Below, piece after piece: positions 45,955 through 57,595 of a stretch of 64,000 bases of DNA (the stretch's first letter is position 1; every line of letters starts with the position of its first letter). The notes beneath the pieces were generated by a model. That model was not told the DNA's origin, ran no database searches, and saw only the letters and a list, made by a program, of their open reading frames with translations. A program made the translations under genes and the position numbers. Source of the DNA: Mortierella alpina (Eukaryota; Mortierellomycota; Mortierellomycetes; Mortierellales; Mortierellaceae); NCBI GenBank assembly GCA_029449245.1, contig JANATF010000003.1, positions 310,001 through 374,000 on the forward strand, read 5' to 3'.

Positions 45955-47438
45955 AGCAAGGAAGAAAAGGAGGGCTGCAAGATATATAGCATTATTATAC
46001 CAAGGCGCTGTTTTCTGCAGAAATTGTGTGAGCGAGCATACAATGTAGTCAGTTGTTCGTTGAGGGCTTCTTTGTCCCTTTGAGCTGCGCGAGGAAGAGG
46101 AGGAAGAGGAAGAAAATCTATTTTCAGAGCACCTGGAATTGAACAGAGCCACGTTTTTTTTGATGGACCTCCACGAGGGAAAAATGTTTGTTTTCCGTCG
46201 TCATTGTGAACTAAGGTGGGAGGAGGGGCCATGACGAACGGGGGAGACTGGTATCGTGCAGGAGGTACAGAGCCTTCCCACCCCTTGGTCAGTTTAGGAA
46301 GCCATACTGTAGGCATATAGAGTGTGAGGGAAGGAATGGTAGGGGAGGAGAGAAGCGAGATCGGTCGAGTGTATGTGTGGTATGCGGTAGCATCTGAACG
46401 GGATCTCATGAGGGATCGTTTGATGCACGCAATTAGAAATCCTCGGGAAACAATGCAGAGTAAACAAGGAGCAATATCAAGGGCCGTTAGAAGACAGAGG
46501 GATTTGAAAGGACGGTTGTGGAGAGGAGAGAGCATACTTTTTTTTTGGCTTTGAAAGAAGGCGTGCCCTTATTTGTATTTTCTTGGGGCAAAAAAAAAAA
46601 GTGTTGTTGTTCATCTCGATAAAGAGCCAAGGTTATACAGGTCTCTTTGCAAGCAAAGTGACGGATCGATCCACTCAGGCAGGCCATTTGCACATGGCTG
46701 TCCTCACAAATGCCATGCAGTGTGTGCTTCATATCACTTTCGAGGGCTTGTGCTTGTGTGCATTGAGGCAGTCGAGGACACAGGGAGGATGGGCAGAGTG
46801 CGTGGGTGTTCTTTGTTGTGGTGCTCCCTTTCTGCATGGAGTTTGAACACAGAACAGGGGAACACGAGAGCCAAAAGAGAGACCGCGATAGTGAAAAGGA
46901 GAGAGAGAGAGAAAGAGATAGAGTGAGAAAGAGTGTGTTGGAGAGTGCTTTGTTTCCTTGCCCAACGAGGGAAACACAACAACGAAGGCAAAAGGAAAGA
47001 CAGGGGCTGCCAGGAAAGAAAGGCCACAGACGGCCTGCAGAGGAGCAGGAGCGCGGTGATGATGTTGTGATCCACTCTGTTTGAACTCTCGCGCTACTTT
47101 CATCCTGTTGCCTCAGTTCTGCCTTAGTTCTGCCTCAGCTCCCTCGTTCTCAGTCCTCGTTCTCAGTCCTTTCGTTCTCTGTCCTTCGTTCTCTGTCGTT
47201 GTTCCTCTTTCTCTGTCCGCCCACTGACTGACTAAACAAAACCCCCTCCGCTCCCTCCTGCTCGCCAGCCCTTTTCCTCCTTTTCTCCTCAAGCCAATTC
47301 GCCATTCTCCATTCCACTCCACTCTCGCAATTCCAGCCGAATCTCCTGCTCACGCCAACCCAACCCCCTTGCCCTGACCGTTGCTCCAACGTCTTTTTCA
47401 GAGCTACCCCATTCGCTCGTTGCAGCTCACAATTCAAC
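45955..47438. other. Intergenic region before the HMG-box gene
   Basis: No gene recognised. Near 46.8-47.2 kb there are GA-rich and imperfect short repeats (CAGTTCTGCCT units, then GTTCTC units at 47105-47210), followed by the CT-rich leader of the HMG-box gene. Confidence 0.45.
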
Positions 47439-50400
47439 ATGTCTGCATTGTCGACCATAGTCAACCTCAGCAGCAGCTCGCCAAAGGTAAACATGGCGCC
47501 TTCTCTCTACAGTACTACAGTATCCACGCTGTGCTCCATAAAGCCATCCTTGCTGGATCCCTAGTATTTCATATCTGCCTCACCAGCAGAACGCGCCCAC
47601 GAAAAAGAAGCTCGGGACATTTGACTGACATCTCTGCTCCCTATCTCCTGCTGCCGTACTATTCTGCCTACGCCCTCCTAGGGAAAGCAGGCCGTCGCCA
47701 CCGCTTTGCCCAGTAACGGCAGCAATCCTCCCGCTCATGCCAACCATCCAACACCTACGGCAGACATCTCCAAGAGCAGCGCCAGTGCCAGCTCGGCAGA
47801 GGGTAGGAAATATATGCCCCCTGCACCCGAATTTTCTCGTCTCGACGTGGTTATGCAATTTCGACGCGTCTGTTTTTTGTACACGCCTGAAGGGGACTAT
47901 GCTTGGCCAAGCTTAGTGGGAGCTGCATTGTGCTTCACCTTTCCCGCTCTCATCTTGATCACCATCGCTTGCCGCTTGTCCTGTAGCCACCTGCATTCTC
48001 AAACCATTCCGCTTCCCTCCCGCTTAGACATCAAATACAGACGAAAATACAAGGATCTCAAGAAGCGGATACGGGACATTGAAGATGTAAGTTCGTTGTT
48101 TCCCCTTTGTTGTTATTTTTCTTGAGCCAAGATTGGGTTTTTTGCAGTTGCGGAGAAGCAAAAGTGACAACTGGAAAGCGCAAGTGCTGTAAGGAGAGGA
48201 TGAAGGAGGACGAGTCTTGCGGGCTTATCACCCTGTCTTTTGTTTCCATATGCTTGTTCGCCGACCCCCCCAGACTCGACTCATTTCCCTGTTCTTCCGC
48301 AGCTCTTTGGCACCAAATTGCATTATTTTCTATATTATTTGAACCATCGGAGGAAAAAGAAAACATTCTTTCATCGTTCTGCAGACACAGAATAAGGACG
48401 AGGTATCTCGTTGTAAATACCTCTCTGCAGGATACATCATTTCTCTTGGTCCACCCGGGCACCTGGCATGATCACATCATATTCACACGCGGACAGGCCA
48501 GGCTTATGAAGGCAAACATACCCTTGTCTCGCTCTCGCGACTCGCCCTGGCCTTCTATATCTATTTATCCCTTGCTCTTTGTCCCTTATCGCTCCCTTCC
48601 CCTCTCTACATACTTCTTGTCAGAAGACTTGGTCGAGTTTGACTCAACCTGGCTTGGCCGCTTACCGCTCGTATGCTCTTTTGGGCTTTTTCGCTGCACA
48701 ATAGGATAATGATGTGCTCAACATTAAATTGAGCCGTGCCCGAAAGAACATTCATCGTTTGCGCGTCGAGAGAAGGTAAGAGTTATAGCAGCCCATACCG
48801 CCATGCTGCTACCCTCGATCTCACACCTCTTTGCACGCTTCTCACGGTATCTGCTTGCATATCTATCAGTTTCCTGTTCGATAGATTAGACCAGTCGGAA
48901 CACGGAGCAAATCCTTCGTCCTCGTCCTCATCCTCTTCAGACTCGGATATGGAAGGAGAGAGAAACGGCGGCGAGTCGTCTTCTAGGTCGCATCGCCGCC
49001 ACAATCGCCACTCTTTGGATCGGTATAAGCATCATCGACATCCCTATTCGCACCACACCTCTCAATCGCTCCACGGACGCCACGGATCTTCAAACTCTTT
49101 AGCACCTCCCTCCAATTCAGTGAACGCTCATGGTCGATCCAAGACACCGCCTTCAATAGAGTCTTCTATAGCAAGGTCCGCTCAGCACAGTGCATCGTCC
49201 TCCATTGGGGGTCCGATGTCGGTGCACATCATGGAGCCTCCTCAGGCAAGCGCACATTTGCCCACGACCGGTGGGAAGAGGACGATCAAGAAAAGACGTA
49301 AGGACCCCTTAGCCCCAAAGCGCCCTTCGAATGCTTTCTTCATCTTTTCACAACAACACCGACAACAGGCACGCGAGGAAAAGAAGGAAGGCAATCAGAG
49401 CGAACTCACCAAATTCCTTGGGCTGCAGTGGAAGTCCATGCCCTCGACCGAGAAAAAGGTACACCCCGTCCAGCCAGACATGATATTTTTGTAATAGTTT
49501 GATGGTACTGCACCAACTATGCGTGCCTCTATTCTCTTTGGTTTCCCTGCCTTTTGCATCTCACCTGAGCTGCCCAGTATCTACTCGACCGTTCAGGAAC
49601 AACATTATCTTTTGACATGCATTGTTGGACAGAGCGATCGAAAAAATGATCGATCCGCATCGAGGAACTTGGCTGCATGGATGGACGAGACCAGCGTTCT
49701 TTAGCAGGAAAATTAGCGCCCCTACGACCAACAAGAAGCCAGCTGTCGATACATCGTGAGGCGACAGGGGTTCCATTGATGCCCTGAGAACAGTTTACTG
49801 TTGTTAGGACTCCCCAGTTCATTGTTAAGAGTGTTCCTGGATTCACCTGGCGTGCCTTTTTTCTTTCCTGCCTGTTCACTTGGGTCTTTGTAGATCTACT
49901 CTGAGTTGGCTATCCAGGATCGACAGCGGTATCTGGAAGAGATGACACAGTACCAGCACGAGCAGCTTGTCCATGGAGCCGTAAGTCCGTTGCAGTTTTT
50001 TTTTTCCTTTCATCGTTTCAGTTATTGTGTTGTCGTGTTTGCAAAATATTCATCATAAAAATTGACTCGTACTGTCTAGAATGGGATGGAGGACATTACA
50101 ACGATTAAAAGGAAGCCAGGAAAGCCAGGACGACCCCCCAAATCCGCAAAGATAAGCATAGAGGCAGCAGCAGCAACATCAGGCATTTCACATACAACCG
50201 CAGTCTCGAACGGACATGGTACAATCCAGAGCAGCAGCGGCGGCAAGATGGAGATTCGCAGCATGGTGAACGCAGATATGGAAGGCGACGAGATGATGTC
50301 TCATGAAGACGATGAGGATGTTAGGATGGAGGCCGGTTCAGAGGACGAACGTGAGGAGGTAGATGAAGATGAAGATGAGGATGAAGGCGGTGACAACGAT

Positions 50401-50550
50401 GACGACGACGACGACGGCGAGGAGGGTGATAGCGAGGAAGTGGAGGTGCATGTCACACATGGACAGCATCACAACTATACAGCGGATGTGGAGATGGCCC
50501 ATAAGGCGCAGGATATTGGAACTGCCAACGGGCTGGTTGTGAGCGCATAA
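47439..50550 (+). CDS. HMG-box protein with coiled coil and AT-hook, NHP10-like INO80 subunit candidate
   Basis: The seven exons are 47439-47486, 47682-47802, 48028-48086, 48705-48775, 48870-49458, 49894-49980 and 50080-50550, giving 481 aa. Residues about 57-110 form the charged coiled coil IKYRRKYKDLKKRIRDIEDD continuing to RLRVERSFLFDRLD, the motif shared by NHP10/TFPT subunits of INO80 chromatin remodellers. A Ser/His-rich linker follows. The HMG box spans about 240-325, with DPLAPKRPSNAFFIFSQQHR. An AT-hook GKPGRPPKSAK comes next and then a long Asp/Glu tail. The combination suggests a nuclear DNA-binding chromatin protein; assignment to INO80 is inference from the coiled-coil motif. Intron 2 (225 nt) is a multiple of three and stop-free, so it can be missed. 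Confidence 0.82.
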
Positions 50551-51723
50551 AAACCACCCCTTCCCCCACACCTCCTCTCCCCTCTCTCCCCTTCCTCTTG
50601 TCTTTTTTTTTTTTGTTCTCTTGGCTTTCAAATATAAAACAGTTCCGACATTGCATTCATCAACAAACGCTTTCTTATTTCTCTGCGGGTAAAGTGCCAA
50701 AGGAGTCGATTAGAGGCAACTTGCCGTTCTGTGAATCAGGCTATTGGGGGGGGGGAACTATAGACGCGGACAGTGTTACTGTAGGAAACCTATTTATCCC
50801 TCTTGTCTCTCTACAATACTAGCCCCATGTCCCACGTTGCACTTACTCTTGGTTCGCTACACAGGGGGGCACAGACCAGTTCCATCGTCCCTTGGAGAGC
50901 CAGAAGGGGAGATGTCGGCCATTAGAATTGATCCACTGCAAAAAAGAAGAAAAAACTTTAAAAAATGTCACCTCCGATAACCCAGCCCGAGAGTGGCATG
51001 CAGCCAGCCATCGGCCTAATTGCTCGTTGGCACCTCTCCCAGGTGCAGTAGTCTTTCTACTGTAGACAGATAACCATGTATGAACAAAGCGTATCTTTCT
51101 GTGCGATGATAGCAATGTGTAGGCCCAAGGTATGCGCAAGGTGGTTTCCAAGACCTTTTGGAGCGGGGGGTGTTAGTATGTTGTTTCGTTTTGGTCTCTG
51201 TGCCTGTCCTGAACTTGGATGCTTTTTCTTCGACTTTGGTTCGTATTTATCGTGGGTCCATGATGGCATCCGAGCAGGGTCGCAGCATGCTGGTGCGCGG
51301 AAGGAGGATAAAAAAAGAGAGAAGGAAGAGAAAGCGCAAAAAGGGCCAAAGAAGCAACGGTGTGCATATGCGTATTTTCAGGCCCAGCCAGATTTCAACC
51401 GCCGAGGGCGCTCTCAGCCGTTGTCCACCATAACATGGCATTCCTGCTTTGCCAATAAGTAGAGGTTGTCCTTGCTCTCTTCTCTCTCTCTCTCTCTCTC
51501 CCTCGTTCTCTCTTTTCTCTCTGCTCTTTCTTTCTGTTCTCTTTTTTCTTTTATCATCCACAGCCAGTCCTTTGCATCCTCATTGCTCGCCTGATTCTGC
51601 TCATGTCCCTTTGTATATAGTCTCCTGTGCTCCTCATTGCTCCCTATACCATTGTTCTCATTCTGTTCTTGTCTTGTGCTCCCCTTTCACGTCTGATCGC
51701 CCTTACTCCCTTTTTCCATTCCA
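50551..51723. other. Intergenic region before the MATE gene
   Basis: No gene recognised. CT microsatellite at about 51477-51500 and a pyrimidine-rich leader directly precede the MATE start. Confidence 0.45.
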
Positions 51724-52833
51724 ATGTCCTCCTTCCCGAAGCATTCCTTCGAGCAGGCATACGACCATGCCTTCCCGCCCAGCCCGCCCGCCGCCCAGTC
51801 TCTTACGCAGGGACCCCATGCCGGCTCTGAACGGTCACCCCTCATCACCAAGGCGCCCTTGAGCACAGCCCACGCGCACCGCAAGGATAACCTCCGTCAA
51901 GACCAACACGATACCAACTACCCGCCTTACACCGTTGATGGCGGATCTCGTTCATCCTACGGCGCGGCCACTGTGCCTGGTCCTCAGCAGCACAGTAACA
52001 GCAAGCCCTCGTCTGTCGACACTCTCACCGATGACCGTTACCAGAACCGACGCAGTAGCAGCAGCAGCGACAGCACGGACGGATCAGCAGCATCGTACAT
52101 GGGAGACTCTGGACGATACCTGACAGTCAAAGAGCTCACGCTGAGAGAGTTCAGGATCCTGCTGCGGTACTCAGGCCCGGTCGTGCTGACGTACGTTCTC
52201 CAGAACTCCCTTCAACTGGCCAGTCTAATTTCATTGGGCCATCTCGGATCCATTGGTAGGTTACAGAAGAATGAGCTATATGAACAAGAAAAAAAAGAGA
52301 AAAAAAGAAGCGGAGGGGCCCTTTATTACGTTATGAGATCTGCAATGGGTTAGACCAACAACAGGCGCAGAGTCGCTCCAGGAAGAGTAACAAAAATAGG
52401 AGTGAATCGGGCCAGCAGCGCACAGTCCTGCTTGTCTAGAAGTGGTTCAAGAGGAGCCGAGATAAGGAAAGAGCATGGCATGGGCAGATTGGTGAGAGCG
52501 ATTTTTATGTTCTGCCAGTAACGTGTGCGTGAGAGAGTATGAGACACGAGGAGCTTGACGCAGCTCATGTTTAGCCGATGCAGCACCATAATTCGTCATT
52601 TCTCGCCATGACCCGATTGAACACAGAAACAGGACACAAGAAGAAAAAAGAGGGACTTTTTGGTGAGCATGAGAATTTCCAAGGAGGAGGGCGGAGGGGT
52701 CGATTATGCGGATTTAGGGAGCAGCAGTACGACAGCAAAAAGCGGAGGACTACAATCCAGTTAGCACCCTGGACTCGCGTATGAGTTTTGGAGTAGCCTG
52801 GGAGGAGAATGGACCATGGACCGTGGACGGTGC

Positions 52834-52866
<33 letters not shown>

Positions 52867-54637
52867 GCAACAGCAACAACAACAGTGCTTTCTGCGCGGA
52901 CAATCTCATGTGCGCCCCGATTTGCACAACCTGTTTCTTGTTGTTTTGCGAGCGAGGGCCTCAGAGGGGAGGGGCATAGAGGATCTGGGAGTGAAAATCT
53001 ATCATTCATTCTTCAAGTCAGCAGCGAGAGAGAGCACCAACGGACCAATATGCAAGCAACGATTTGTGCGATTGCCATCGCAAAAAGCGGGATTTTCAGT
53101 TCTATCGTTATCGTAGCGGCACCTATTTTGTCTCCATGACACAAAGAGCAAAAGAGAAAAGGACGTGCAGGAGAAAACTGGGTGCGGCGGCATAGGCAGG
53201 GAATCGGGCCAGCAGCGCGGTCTGAATGCGGGGTAGAGGATGCCTTAGCGCACTTCCTGCAGTCTGGACCTCCTACAGTACAATTCATTCCCGCATGCAC
53301 ATGCATGACTTGCATATTCACTAACCCCTCCCCTGCTTTTCATTTTGTTTTTTTTTCTTGTAGAATTGGCTGCGTCCTCTTTGGCCTCCATGTTTGCAGC
53401 AGTGACGTGCTGGTCCGTCTCTTTGGGTACGGCAACAGCATTGGACACGCTCTGCTCACAGTCCTACACGAGCCACCATCCTCACACTCTCGGACTCCAT
53501 CTCCAGCGGGCCATCCTGGTGCTGATGGTGCTCTTCATCCCCATTGCTGGCATCTGGCTCTCGTCCGAGTACATCTTTTCTCTCCTGGGACAGGAACCCG
53601 CCCTTGCCGAACACGCCGCCATCTTCTTGAAGGGTCTCTTGCCAGGAGCACCAGCATTCTTGATCTTTGAGTGTGTGAAAAAGTTTCTGCAGGCTCAGGG
53701 CAACATGCACGCCAGCACCTATGTCCTCTTGATCGCCTCGCCCATCAACGTCGTGCTGAACTACACATTGGTCTGGAATAAGTACATTGGTCTCGGATAC
53801 ATTGGTGCCCCCATCGCAACGTCCATCTCGTACTGGAACATGTTGATCCTGCTCCTGCTCTATATCCGCTTTGTGGACGGCTACCAGGGCTGGGGTGGAT
53901 GGACTCGGGACTGTCTGACGGGCTGGCGCGCGTTCATGAAGCTGGCTCTGCCTGGCGTGATGATGGTCTGCACAGAATGGTGGGCCTTTGAGGTGGTCTC
54001 GCTCGCGGCGTCGTACCTTGGCACGGTCGCCCTCGCGGCTCAGTCGGTCGTGGTCCAGACCTCGGGACTGTTGTACACGATTCCGTTTGGTATTTCAATT
54101 GCGGCGTCGAATCGAGTCGGCAACTTGATTGGCATGGGCGACGCCCGGTCTGCCAAGATCTCGTCCCGCGTGTCGATTGCGCTGGCGATTATCTTTGGCA
54201 TGATCAACTCGCTGATGCTGATTGTCTTCAAGGAACGGTGGGGTCGTTTGTTCAGCGAGGATGCGGACGTGGTGTCGACGGTGGCGATGATCCTGCCCTT
54301 GGTGGCCCTCTACCAGATCAGCGACGGTCTTGCAGGCGTTGGAGGAGGTGTGCTTCGAGGCGTTGGACTGCAGCACTTGGGAGCGTACTTGAACTTGATT
54401 GCCTATTACTTGGTGGCCTTCCCGCTCGGCTATCTCTTGGCGTTCCAGCTCGGGTGGGGTCTCAAGGGTCTGTGGTCGGCGCTGTGTGTGGCGTTGTGGT
54501 TGGTCGGACTCGGAGAACTGTGGGTGATTTACAAGACGGATTGGCCGACCGAGGTCACAAAGTGCAAGGCCCGGAATGATCTTCTGGCCAAGCGCAGGGC
54601 TTCCCTGGATGCAAGCGATATCGCCGACTTTTCATAA
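51724..54637 (+). CDS. MATE-family efflux transporter
   Basis: The exons are 51724-52255 and 53364-54637, giving 601 aa. After a 140-residue disordered, Ser-rich N-terminus come twelve predicted membrane helices. The family start LREFRILLRYSGPVVLTYVL, the GTATALDTLCSQSYTS motif, LPGAPAFLIFECVKKFLQAQG, and MMVCTEWWAFEVVSLAASYLG with IPFGISIAASNRVGNLIGMG are all typical of eukaryotic MATE exporters. These exchange organic cations or drugs for H+ or Na+ at the plasma or vacuolar membrane. The sole intron, 1108 nt, is far longer than any other in the window. It splits a Glu codon after GHLGSI. Confidence 0.93.
52834..52884 (+). repeat. (CAA)n/(CAG) trinucleotide repeat in the MATE intron
   Basis: A run of ACA/CAA triplets with a few CAG units inside the long intron 52256-53363. 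Confidence 0.85.
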
Positions 54638-54821
54638 GCGAGCATCCAAGAAAAAATCCAACCAAAAAACATGTATAAAACATTAAAGCATCAAAGCATC
54701 AACGCATCAAAGCATTTAATTTATGATAATGCTCTCTGCAGTAGGCTATGATGATGAAGGGCAAACGAGATATATGCACTACGTGTCGCCTTTTCTTTTT
54801 CCCAGACTAAGGACGATGAGG

Positions 54822-55368
54822 CTACTCCACGTACGGTAGCTTGCCTTGATTGCTTGACCAGGATCCCCCTCTGCTTGACCCTGACGCCTGGTGATGAAAA
54901 AAATAGAGTCGAGAGGTATTTGGGCGTTAGTGTCTCTGAGTGTGAATGTCGTCATGGACGGGCATTTTTTTTTCTCCTACATTTGCATTATTGCCCCATG
55001 CCCTCATATTGTCTGCACTTTGCAGGCATCTTAGGATTTACCTTCTGCTTGCTCTCGTCTGCAACACGGCGGCTACGCTGCACATCCCTATCCAATTGCA
55101 CGCCCGAGTTGGCTTCCTGGAAGCCCAAGTCCGTGTCCACGGCAGAGGCCGGTAGCTTGTCCGCGAGAGAGTGGGACGATTTGCTTTTTTGTTCTTGAAG
55201 CTGGTCTCGGGTTGCCTGGTCAAAGGTCTCTAGATGCGAGTGGGTGGAGTGGACCATGGAAGCACGACGTCTGTCGCCTTGTTGGTCCTGCTGCTGGTGC
55301 TGCTGTTGGGAGGAGGAGGAGCCAGTTTGAGACTGGTTTGGGGGCTTGATATCGTGGCTGGTGTTCAT
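54822..55368 (-). CDS. Small hydrophilic protein of unknown function, 130 aa
   Basis: The exons are 55368-55042 and 54887-54822. The 154-nt intron has a clean GTAAAT donor, an ACTAAC branch site and a CACCAG acceptor. Splicing removes a short read-through tail and gives an end rich in Ser/Gly, finishing GKLPYVE. The N-terminus MNTSHDIKPPNQSQTGSSS runs into a Gln-rich tract, then a charged, probably disordered region (HLETFDQATRDQLQEQKSKS). No hydrophobic segment, no known domain. The well-formed intron is the main argument that it is a real gene. Confidence 0.6.
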
Positions 55369-56639
55369 TCTGGGTGGGTAGATTGAGAAGAGCGCAACTG
55401 CAGGAGTGTTTTTCTTTTCTGTAGATCAGAGAAAAGTTTTGCAAGGAAGGTTCAAAGTGTGCTGTTGTGGGGGGTGTGGTGAGAGAGAAGAAAGCGCAAA
55501 GGCTCGTTTTTTTGTTTCCCAGTTGTGGTCCATGCACCGCAGCTCGTGCGATTTGTTGCGCCGAGACACAGTGACAAAAAAAATGGCCAATCACACCGCG
55601 CACGGTCAAATGGGCTTGGTGCGGTTTCTGCATTCCACCCTTTTTTGCTAACCTTTTGCTTCCTGAACACCACCGTTGGCCGAAAGCAGCTGCTAAAAAA
55701 ATCAACAACCCGAGGCTGTGCTTGAGAGTCGAGGGAGTCTCGATACCCTCACAGCCGCGGCCTTGAAGCCTCTCTTTGAACAAAAACGATCAACGCCATC
55801 GCCAGCCTCAACTACAGCCAGATCATCGAGAGCAGGACCAGATACAGCAAAAGCAGCACAGTCGGCTTTCCTGTCACGCCGCCCACAGCCGCGAGAGCCT
55901 TGAGAGTGTAAGGGGCACTGCGAGGCGTTCTCCCGGCCGCGACCCCAACTCCAAAAACTCCAGCACATCGTCGTTACCTCACCCTACACCGCACTCTAAG
56001 GAGCGCCTGTCATGATTTTATTATAGAGATCAGCGACAGCACATTTCCGATGGAGACTCTGAAAACGACCCACTGCACCGTTCTCGTCAGGACCCACGTA
56101 AAGAGCAGGAACGCGTTCGTTTTTCACTATTCGACGATCTCCTGACAACAATCAGGCGGGAAAGGTAACCAACGAGACGTATCTAGGCTGAACAACGGTG
56201 GGTCATCAATGACATCGTATCTACGAGTGCAGAGCAGAATGAAAAAAGGCGAAGTTTTTGATAGCAACCTAGGAACTTTAACAGGACAAAAGATTCAGGA
56301 ATGAACATCGATTCACCTTGCTTTGCGCGCTGAGGAATGAAACCATTGGCGAGCTTATCGCCGATTCTACTTTCATAACTTTCATAGCACTTTCGTTGCT
56401 GGGCATCACCCGCTGTGATAACTACAATGTCCCAGCATGGGTCCTGTTCCTCAGTTTTGTCTGTGACAGTAGCTGGGTATTCCAGAGGCTGCTGTAGGTG
56501 GTCAGGTTCTTTGCGTGCACTTCCTGAAGCACGTTAGAGAGGTCGTCGATACCAGCTTATGAGGCGCGTCCTGGTTGTCTCCGCTCATTTCATGCAACCA
56601 GGTGGTGTGTCGTTGAAGATGGGTCTGAGGCATCGCTGA
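55369..56639. other. Region between the small gene and the second NLR block
   Basis: At 55700-56012 two overlapping plus-strand frames are Ser/Pro/Arg-rich and look like decayed or alternative coding sequence (for example SRESLESVRGTARRSPGRD), ending at a stop near 56013. No domain can be named. From 56020 to 56640 nothing is recognisable. Confidence 0.35.
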
Positions 56640-57525
56640 ATCGTGTGCTGTGGGGTTCAGTGGTGGGGTGGAAAACAGATTGTTCGCCAACCTTAAAATA
56701 CCACGGTTGTATCACACTGGATTCGGTCCTTGAGGAGTTCGAGTTTACCCAGACCCTCCAGACCCTTGATCCCGTGGAACTCCGCAGCGGAATAGTCATT
56801 ACCAGGGGTCTGTCCGTCGCCAGATCGCTGGGTTACACAACCATCATGACAGGCGATGGTGCCGATGAGCTCTTCGTGGGCTATGCGTTCCTGTACAACA
56901 TATCTGCAGAGCGTCTGCAGGCGTATTCCGACAAGCTGACCAAGATCATGCAATTCTTGGTTGTGCAATTGGCCATGGACCTGGGACTGCAACTCGTTCA
57001 GCCTTACCTCGACCCAAAGCTCAATGCGTTCTCGCAGCGGGATGTAAAGATCGATTACTATGACCACCCTGTTGACCGAGAATGGCAGGACCGACTCTCG
57101 GGTCAACAGCTCTATAGCAAGTTCATTCTGCGCACGGCCTTTGATGTCGAAACGTTTTCGGCCTGGAGAAAGAAGGAGCCCATTGAGGTGGGTTCGGGTA
57201 CAACGATTCTGCCAAAGATGTTTCAAGAGTCCATGTCGGCCTAGGATCTCAAAGAGCAGGATCGCATTTTTGAGCAGAAGGGGATCAATATCCGAGATGT
57301 TGAACATTTGCAGTGCTTTAAGGTGTTCAAGAAGGTCGTTGGCGATGACATGAGCACCTACCCGGAGAAGCTGAGGAAGGAAGGAAGGCAGTGACCCTTG
57401 CCTCGGTTGTGGGTACAATCTCTCGACGCCGGACCAGACCTTCTGTGTCATCTGCGGACAGTGGCCAGCGCGTGTCCTCCCGCTCCCAGAAGAGATTGCA
57501 AAGACAAGCGAGAACTCCGAATAAA
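56640..57525 (+). pseudogene. Relic of an asparagine-synthase-domain gene, longer copy
   Basis: An open stretch contains the synthase ATP-binding region (GIVITRGLSVARSLGYTTIM, then TGDGADELFVGYAFLYNIS), followed by KEPIEVGSGTT. A TAG stop at 57241-57243 then interrupts it, and frameshifts separate the rest, including the paired-Cys tail (TPDQTFCVICGQWP). The N-terminal part upstream of about 56640, including the catalytic SGGxDS loop expected in the family, is missing. The part from about 56985 is shared with the relic at 24225-24781, so decay began before or soon after duplication and proceeded separately. Confidence 0.8.
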
Positions 57526-57595
57526 CATGGAAATGAGTTGCAAATGTGATATTGTTAGAGAGGAGAGTGTAGGTACTAATACATACTATTTACAC

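Noticed and set aside
52256-53363. Separate small genes inside the long MATE intron
   Set aside because: The open frames present are short, low in complexity or cross the CAA repeat; nothing with a domain or splice structure was found.
56640-57240. The 199-aa frame as a functional short asparagine-synthase-like gene
   Set aside because: The family N-terminal region is absent, and homologous sequence continues past the in-frame TAG, in broken frames, with a matching decayed copy at 24225-24781.
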